A DNA stretch of 11,013 nucleotides from Chitinophagaceae bacterium. GTDB lineage: Bacteria; Bacteroidota; Bacteroidia; Chitinophagales; Chitinophagaceae. Below the pieces are notes generated by a model. The model was not told the DNA's origin and ran no database searches. It saw only the letters and a program-made list of their open reading frames with translations. Made by a program: the position numbers and the translations under genes. Of the stretch, positions 6,519 through 11,013 are shown in pieces. Within the stretch, counting starts at the first letter, position 1. The number at the start of each line of letters is the position of its first letter. The stretch covers positions 1 through 11,013 of the forward strand of contig JALOMX010000031.1 of assembly GCA_025455245.1 (NCBI GenBank), written 5' to 3'.

Positions 6519-7898
6519 ATGAAAATAGGAGTGTTGGTTCCGGCAGTAATTTGTTTTACAATCTTCATGGGAGATTCGGGTTTTTGCCAAACCAAAAAAG
6601 TAATTGCAGATAAAATCATCGGTAAGGTTGGTGACCGGATCATTCTGAAAAGTGATGTTATAAATGCCATTGCGGATATTGAAAGACAAGGCGGTGAACT
6701 GCCTCCTAATCCTGATTGCATCATATTTGAGTCCGAATTAATTAAAAAGGCCCTTGTACTTCAGGCCGAAAAGGACTCCCTGATTGTTGAGGACGAAGAA
6801 ATTGAAAGCATGATCGATAATCAGATCAGAGGGTTCGTTCAGATGTATGGTGGTATACAGGCGCTGGAAGAAATTTCAGGTCGTACTATTTATCAGTTAA
6901 AAGAAGATTTTAAAGTTCCGTTTAAGGAAAGGGAAATGGCCAATAAGATGCGGAATAAAATACTGGAGAGTGTAAAAATCTCTCCGGTAGAAGTAAAGGC
7001 ATACTGGGAAACAATTCCCAAAGACAGTTTACCCTATTATGAAAGTGAATTGGAGGTAGGACAAATCGTATTGTATCCCAAAGCCAACCGTGAGGTAGAG
7101 AGCTATACAGCAAAACAACTGAATGATATTAAGAAGCAAATTGAAAGTGGAGCAAGGCGTTTTGATCAGATGGCAAGATTATACAGTGAGGATCCCGGCA
7201 GTAAAAATACCGGGGGCCAGTATACCATAAACCGGAATGATAAGTTTTGGGATCCAGTTTTTTTGAATACCGCCTTTAAACTCCGCGAAGGTCAGATAAG
7301 CAATGTGGTGAAATCTAAGTTTGGCTTGCATATTATCCAATGTGTGAGCCGCTCGGGCGATGATGCTGTTGTACGCCATATTCTAATGGTTCCACCTGTA
7401 ACGGATGATGAAATAAATGGTGCCAAAGACAGGCTTGATAGTGTGCGGGCAAAGCTCATTGCAGGAACCATCTCATTTGGGGAGGCAGTAGCCAAGTACA
7501 GCGAAGAAGAAGACAAATTCACAGGAGGTTGGTTACTTGCACCTGACAGAAGTACTTTTGTTACCATCGACCAGCTTGAAAAGGATTTTATTCCGATGCT
7601 TAAAGACCTGAAGGCAGGGCAATATTCTCAACCAACTCCTTTTGTTACAGAGCAGGGTAAAAAAGGGGTGAGGCTTTTATACCTTCGGACCCGTACCGAT
7701 CCGCATAGGGAAAACTATAAGGATGACTATAATAAAGTTGCAACAAGAGCCCTGGAAGATAAAAAGCAAAGGACTCTGGCACGCTGGTTCGATGAAAAAA
7801 TACAGAACTACTACATTTATGTAGCGCCGGAATACAACAATTGCGAAGAAATCAAAGCCTGGGTTGAATCAAGCAATAAAAATATGAGCAAGAATTAA
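6519..7898 (+). CDS. Exported SurA/PpiC-type peptidyl-prolyl isomerase, two parvulin domains
   Basis: The protein has 459 residues. An N-terminal signal peptide (residues ~1-24, MKIGVLVPAVICFTIFMG then GFCQ) indicates export to the periplasm. Residues ~28-170 form a SurA-N-like helical chaperone region, opening DKIIGKVGDRIILKSDV as in SurA homologues. Two parvulin units follow: ~177-280 (SELEVGQIVLYPK, FDQMARLYSEDPGSKNTGGQY, FGLHIIQCVSR) and ~284-395 (VVRHILMVPP, FGEAVAKYSEEEDKFTGGWL, GVRLLYLRTR). Parvulins catalyse cis-trans isomerisation at prolines; SurA-type proteins escort outer-membrane proteins across the periplasm. In the second unit RHILM is closest to the parvulin consensus, while the first has GQIVL in that place and may be less active. 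The C-terminal tail (~400-459) is charged and contains one Cys. It is probably monocistronic: a promoter at 6492 and a terminator hairpin 35 bases past the stop. Whether it is the main SurA or a paralogue cannot be told here. Confidence 0.92.
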   Translation: MKIGVLVPAVICFTIFMGDSGFCQTKKVIADKIIGKVGDRIILKSDVINAIADIERQGGELPPNPDCIIFESELIKKALVLQAEKDSLIVEDEEIESMIDNQIRGFVQMYGGIQALEEISGRTIYQLKEDFKVPFKEREMANKMRNKILESVKISPVEVKAYWETIPKDSLPYYESELEVGQIVLYPKANREVESYTAKQLNDIKKQIESGARRFDQMARLYSEDPGSKNTGGQYTINRNDKFWDPVFLNTAFKLREGQISNVVKSKFGLHIIQCVSRSGDDAVVRHILMVPPVTDDEINGAKDRLDSVRAKLIAGTISFGEAVAKYSEEEDKFTGGWLLAPDRSTFVTIDQLEKDFIPMLKDLKAGQYSQPTPFVTEQGKKGVRLLYLRTRTDPHRENYKDDYNKVATRALEDKKQRTLARWFDEKIQNYYIYVAPEYNNCEEIKAWVESSNKNMSKN

Positions 7899-7902
7899 TG
7901 CC

Positions 7903-9219
7903 TTATAAAAGAGGCAGGTTCCATCCGTTTTGATACCCTGGTACTGCCAGGGTATTTGCTTTTTGAATATTGAACCGGTTGCTGTTATCAACTTCGAGCA
8001 CTTGCCCTGTCCGGTATGCAACATTGCCCATATGGCAATGAATGGCACACAAGGCCCCTGTTTCTATTGGACAGTTTAATAATGATTTGTCCCCTGCTTT
8101 TACGGCTGCTATCAGATTTTTTGTGTGAAGGTCCAGTCCGCGATCTGCACGCACCTGCCACTCCACAGCTTCCATTCTGGGAGCCTTGTTTTCGGTTTCA
8201 GGTATTACCTTCCATCCATCGCGATTTACCAGCATGGTTCCGTTGATACCCACAAAGGCAATGCCATGTCCCATTTGGTAAAGACCGGTTGTACGCCCCA
8301 TGGTATGTTCCCAGGTTAATTGAAATCCGGGATAATTATACAAAGCCGTTTGGGTATCAGGTGTTTCACGCCCATCACCGGGATAGGCAATATGTCCGCC
8401 CATGCTCGCAACGGTGTCCGGCTTGACGGCATGCATCCCCCAAAGTATGATATCAATAAGGTGTACGCCCCAATCGGTCATCAGGCCGCCGGCATAATCC
8501 CAATACCACCTGAAGTTGTAATGAAACCTGTTCGGATTAAATGGCTTTGCCGGTGCAGGGCCAAGCCACATTTTGTAGTCAACTCCATCAGGAACCTTTG
8601 CATCATCGGCTTTGGGTAATACTTTATGAGCATTATACATCCACGCCTTGCATTGGGCAACGGTGCCCAGCTTGCCGCTGTGCACAAATGAAACGGCATC
8701 TTTAAAATGCTGCTGACTTCGCTGCCATTGGTTTACCTGGACAATGCTATTGTATTTATGGGCAATTTTTACCATGAGTTCGGCTTCACCTATGCTGTTG
8801 CTTACCGGCTTTTCTATAAGTATATGCTTGCCGGCAGCACAGGCATCTGCCATCTGAAGGCAATGCCAGTGGTCGGGTGTTGCTATGATCACCACATCCA
8901 CATTTTTGTCATCGAGTAATTTCCGGTAATCGCCATAAACTGCAGGTTTCTGGTTCAGTTTTTCCAGTTCAGAAACACGCTGATTGATTACAGCAGTGTC
9001 AATATCACAAATAGCCACACACACTGTTTCTGCATTTTGCAACATACTTGTCATGTTGCTCCAACCCATACCCTTGCAACCGATCAACCCAATTCCAATC
9101 TTGTCATTTGGCGAAATATTTTTTCTGATTTGTGCAAGCAACTCTACAGGTGTTGCTGCTATAAATCCAAGCCCCATGGTAGTGAGACTTGTATTTTTTA
9201 TAAATGTCCGGCGAAGCAT
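7903..9219 (-). CDS. Tat-exported Gfo/Idh/MocA family oxidoreductase
   Basis: The protein has 438 residues. The N-terminus has a twin-arginine signal (RRTFIK at 3-8, then a hydrophobic stretch to ~ELLAQ), predicting folded export to the periplasm with bound cofactor. The Rossmann domain follows: GIGLIG (GxGxxG) at 42-47, acidic CDID at 71-74 after the second strand, TPDHWH at 114-119, EKPVS at 136-140 with the family lysine. The C-terminal substrate domain includes WDYAGGLMTDWGVHLID at 240-256 (Asp249, His253 typical of the family) and ends with NVAYRTGQVLEVD. Members oxidise or reduce sugars, inositols and related polyols with NAD(P). Some relatives are NAD-dependent glycosidases (GH109), but those I recall lack EKP, so a dehydrogenase or related redox-assisted reaction is likelier. 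The substrate is unknown. It is divergent from a GH2 glycosidase and convergent with the isomerase, 4 bases apart. Confidence 0.93.
   Translation of the reverse strand: MLRRTFIKNTSLTTMGLGFIAATPVELLAQIRKNISPNDKIGIGLIGCKGMGWSNMTSMLQNAETVCVAICDIDTAVINQRVSELEKLNQKPAVYGDYRKLLDDKNVDVVIIATPDHWHCLQMADACAAGKHILIEKPVSNSIGEAELMVKIAHKYNSIVQVNQWQRSQQHFKDAVSFVHSGKLGTVAQCKAWMYNAHKVLPKADDAKVPDGVDYKMWLGPAPAKPFNPNRFHYNFRWYWDYAGGLMTDWGVHLIDIILWGMHAVKPDTVASMGGHIAYPGDGRETPDTQTALYNYPGFQLTWEHTMGRTTGLYQMGHGIAFVGINGTMLVNRDGWKVIPETENKAPRMEAVEWQVRADRGLDLHTKNLIAAVKAGDKSLLNCPIETGALCAIHCHMGNVAYRTGQVLEVDNSNRFNIQKANTLAVPGYQNGWNLPLL
7933..7964 (+). terminator. Terminator-like hairpin for the isomerase gene, inside the opposing CDS
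   Basis: The arms ATACCCTGG (7933-7941) and CCAGGGTAT (7947-7955) pair perfectly over 9 bp around TACTG and are followed on the plus strand by a T-rich tail (TTTGCTTTTT). It lies 35 bases past the isomerase stop. On the opposite strand the same bases encode residues near the C-terminus of the oxidoreductase (TLAVPGY). The minus-strand side has no U-run, so termination should act only on plus-strand transcripts. Confidence 0.65.
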
Positions 9220-9225
9220 AGCGGC

Positions 9226-9264
9226 AAAATACAGAAAAATCGTCTATCGTTTTTTCTGTATTTT
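9226..9264. promoter_or_regulatory. Large A/T-rich inverted repeat upstream of the oxidoreductase
   Basis: The arms at 9226-9242 and 9248-9264 are each 17 bases and match at 16 positions. Each contains AAAATACAG, an A-run and CG, around a 5-base TCTAT centre. It begins 6 bases upstream of the oxidoreductase start codon. Read toward that gene, one arm contains TATTTTG, a promoter-like sequence one base short of TAnnTTTG. It could be an operator over the promoter or, if transcribed, a 5' leader hairpin. Confidence 0.6.
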
Positions 9265-9457
9265 TTCACTGGTGACTTTTATGGAAGTTACCTGAGCTGA
9301 TTATGGATTCAGGGGTTTGGGTTTGCAGAGGAATTGTTTTTTAAAGTTTGCCGCATGATATCTTATTGTCAACAGCAACATTTCAAATTTTGTATAAGCC
9401 ATCAGAACAGGATGGATTTCATGGCTACGGGACGTAACATTGCAGATAATTGGTATC
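9265..9457. other. Intergenic region between the oxidoreductase and GH2 genes
   Basis: This belongs to the 288-base divergent spacer. I see no tRNA and no convincing gene. A 60-codon minus-strand reading frame (9301-9483) has no start context or recognisable domain. Weak GH2 promoter candidates are AAATTTTG (9385-9392, one mismatch to the -7 consensus, with a TTG 16 bases before, shorter than usual) and TAAAGTTTG near 9342, which has one base too many. Confidence 0.35.
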
Positions 9458-9480
9458 CCGGGAATGAATTTAATTTCCGG
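9458..9480 (+). promoter_or_regulatory. Inverted repeat 27 bases before the GH2 start
   Basis: The arms CCGGGAAT (9458-9465) and ATTTCCGG (9473-9480) pair over 8 bp, with one G-T pair, around GAATTTA. There is no U-run, so it is not a terminator. It could be an operator or a 5' leader stem of the GH2 mRNA. It differs in sequence from the larger repeat beside the oxidoreductase. Confidence 0.4.
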
Positions 9481-9507
9481 CAATAAATTTTTTCAAATTG
9501 GTTTAAT

Positions 9508-11013
9508 ATGTGTTTTTTCAGAATCATTGCGGTCGTTTCCTTTTTCGTGTTTCTATTTCAATTTGGTTTTGGACAAGTGAGGGTCGTAACCGAATTAAAA
9601 GAGAATTGGAAATTCAGCAGGGAAAAAAGTGAACAAGGATACCTCCGGGATTTTGATGACAAAAACTGGCAGAATGTAACGGTTCCTCATGATTGGGCAA
9701 TTTACGGGCCCTTCGATAAGGAGATCGATAAGCAGGTAGTTGCCATTACACAGAACAACGAGAAGGTTGCTACCGAAAAGACCGGACGTACAGGGGCCCT
9801 TCCCTACATTGGCGAAGGATGGTATCGTAACCGTTTCAGCTTGCCTCATTTTAAAAAGGGTCAGAAGGCGATCATCCTGTTTGAAGGTGCTATGAGTGAA
9901 CCCAGGGTTTATATCAATGGTAAGAAAGCAGGTGAATGGAATTATGGGTACAGCTATTTTTATTTTGATATATCGCCATACCTGCTCGAAGGACAGGAGA
10001 ATGTTCTGGCAGTTCACCTGAATAATGTTGGGCTATCTTCCCGTTGGTACCCCGGAGCCGGTCTGTACAGAAAAGTTAGCATCATTGTAAAAAATAATGA
10101 AAGCATTGATCAATGGGGAACCTTTGTTACGACTCCGTTTATTTCGCCCGAATTGGCAAGGGTTAACATTAAGACCAAAGTTTCAGGGCAGGGCTTACGC
10201 CTTGTAACCGATATCCTTGATGCTGAAGGAAACCGGGTGGCTTCCGAGGCAACATCCATTTTATTCGGTAATGAATTTGAGCAGAATATCGCCGTGGCCC
10301 AACCTAAACTTTGGAGTCCCGAAACGCCTTATTTGTATAAAGCTGTTTCGCGATTGTATGCAGGCAATCAATTAAAAGATGAGTACACTACCCGTTTTGG
10401 TATCAGGGAAATAAGTTATAAAGCCGGGGTTGGTTTTAGTCTCAATGGAAAGGTCCGTAAGTTCAAGGGTGTATGCCTTCACCATGACCTTGGACCCTTG
10501 GGGGCTGCCGTAAATGTAGCGGCTTTGCGGCGTCAGCTAACCATTTTGAAAGATATGGGATGCGATGCCATTCGCAGCTCCCATAATATGCCCTCTTTGG
10601 AGCAACTTGAACTGGCAGATGAAATGGGTTTTATGTTTCTGGCAGAAAGTTTTGATGAATGGGCAAAACCAAAAGTAAAGAATGGCTATGCCCGCTTTTT
10701 TGAAACCGATGCAGAAAAGGACATTGTGAACCTGGTACACGCCACCCGGAAGGACATTGTGAACCTGGTACACGCCACCCGGAACCATCCGAGCATTGTA
10801 ATGTGGAGTTCGGGGAATGAGGTACCCGATCAACATGGCGCCGAAGGTGCCAAAAGGGCTAAATGGTTACAGGAAATCTTTCACCGGGAAGATCCGACAA
10901 GGCCGGTTACGGTTGGTATGGATCAGGTTAAGGCAACCATGCAATCGGGGTTTGGAGCTTTACTCGACATTCCGGGGTTGAATTATCGCACCCACTTGTA
11001 TGAAGAAGCTTAT
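9508..11013 (+). CDS. Exported glycoside hydrolase family 2 enzyme (5' part)
   Basis: 502 codons are present and the frame runs off the window; a whole GH2 enzyme of this type is usually considerably longer. A signal peptide (~1-22, hydrophobic FFRIIAVVSFFVFLFQF, cleavage near GFGQ) predicts export. The sugar-binding jelly-roll domain (~25-185) carries PHDW at 60-63 and SRWYPGAG at 178-185. An Ig-like sandwich follows (~190-300), ending TTRFGIREISY. The TIM barrel starts near 310: GVCLHHDLGPLG (LHHD 324-327), RSSHN at 356-360, ESFDEW around 380, and the catalytic acid/base Glu438 in NHPSIVMWSSGNE (426-438). The nucleophile Glu lies beyond the window. GH2 enzymes remove beta-linked galactose, glucuronate, mannose or similar residues from glycans; this HHDLGPLG / SRWYPGAG type is common in Bacteroidota glycan loci. 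A 33-base tandem duplication sits at 10717-10782. The ATG has no SD. Confidence 0.93.
   Translation, partial: MCFFRIIAVVSFFVFLFQFGFGQVRVVTELKENWKFSREKSEQGYLRDFDDKNWQNVTVPHDWAIYGPFDKEIDKQVVAITQNNEKVATEKTGRTGALPYIGEGWYRNRFSLPHFKKGQKAIILFEGAMSEPRVYINGKKAGEWNYGYSYFYFDISPYLLEGQENVLAVHLNNVGLSSRWYPGAGLYRKVSIIVKNNESIDQWGTFVTTPFISPELARVNIKTKVSGQGLRLVTDILDAEGNRVASEATSILFGNEFEQNIAVAQPKLWSPETPYLYKAVSRLYAGNQLKDEYTTRFGIREISYKAGVGFSLNGKVRKFKGVCLHHDLGPLGAAVNVAALRRQLTILKDMGCDAIRSSHNMPSLEQLELADEMGFMFLAESFDEWAKPKVKNGYARFFETDAEKDIVNLVHATRKDIVNLVHATRNHPSIVMWSSGNEVPDQHGAEGAKRAKWLQEIFHREDPTRPVTVGMDQVKATMQSGFGALLDIPGLNYRTHLYEEAY
10717..10782 (+). repeat. Perfect 33-base tandem duplication inside the GH2 gene
   Basis: Two identical 33-base units (10717-10749 and 10750-10782) each encode KDIVNLVHATR, residues 404-414 and 415-425. 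The frame is kept. One copy followed by NHPSIVMWSSGNE is what GH2 enzymes normally have, so one copy is extra. It lies in the helix that comes before the strand bearing the acid/base Glu438. Perfect DNA identity means it is either very recent or a sequencing/assembly artefact. Confidence 0.9.

Noticed and set aside
8016..9300. Plus-strand frames opposite the oxidoreductase
   Set aside because: They are antisense to a clear Gfo/Idh/MocA gene with all family motifs; none has a recognisable product.
9301..9483. 60-codon minus-strand frame in the oxidoreductase-GH2 spacer
   Set aside because: There is no start context, domain, signal or conservation that I can recognise, and it overlaps the candidate GH2 control region.
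9595..10836. Minus-strand frames of 140 and 99 codons
   Set aside because: Both are antisense to the GH2 gene. The repeated peptide in the second is only the reverse reading of the 33-base duplication.
1..11013. CRISPR array, insertion sequence, integrase or att site
   Set aside because: There are no spaced direct repeats, no transposase or integrase coding, and no terminal inverted repeats with a target duplication.

Overview
The window comes from a Bacteroidota chromosome, most likely a Chitinophagaceae-like lineage (the family-level guess is an inference from overall protein character). The evidence is a type IX secretion (T9SS) type B C-terminal sorting domain, a DUF4834-like small membrane protein beside rimP, promoters of the Bacteroidota TTG / TAnnTTTG form, mostly A/T-rich starts without Shine-Dalgarno sites, and a Tat-type oxidoreductase next to a GH2 glycosidase.

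Layout. 1-843 (+) is the 3' end of a large secreted, probably surface-attached protein with Ig/PKD-like repeats and a T9SS sorting domain. 866-1102 (-) is a small one-helix membrane protein convergent with it. 1103-1409 is a divergent regulatory region holding both promoters and a strong leader hairpin. 1410-6272 (+) is the rimP-nusA-infB cluster: 30S maturation, transcription elongation/termination, and translation initiation. A terminator lies about 140 bases beyond infB. 6519-7898 (+) is an exported SurA/PpiC-type peptidyl-prolyl isomerase with two parvulin domains. Its likely terminator hairpin lies inside the 3' coding end of the convergent gene at 7903-9219 (-), a Tat-exported Gfo/Idh/MocA oxidoreductase. 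9220-9507 is a divergent intergenic region with two inverted repeats. 9508-11013 (+) is the first 502 codons of an exported GH2 glycoside hydrolase that runs off the window.

How it fits together. The left and centre are housekeeping: an information-processing operon and an envelope protein-folding factor. The right end looks like the edge of a carbohydrate-use locus, with an exported oxidoreductase and an exported glycosidase transcribed divergently from a shared control region. No SusC/SusD pair or regulator gene is visible.

I see no evidence of a new multi-gene system. The most unusual feature is a perfect, in-frame 33-base tandem duplication in the GH2 gene, ending just before the conserved strand that carries the catalytic Asn-Glu. 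Other points of interest are the rimP leader hairpin, the palindrome over the oxidoreductase promoter region, and the SD-plus-palindrome in front of infB.
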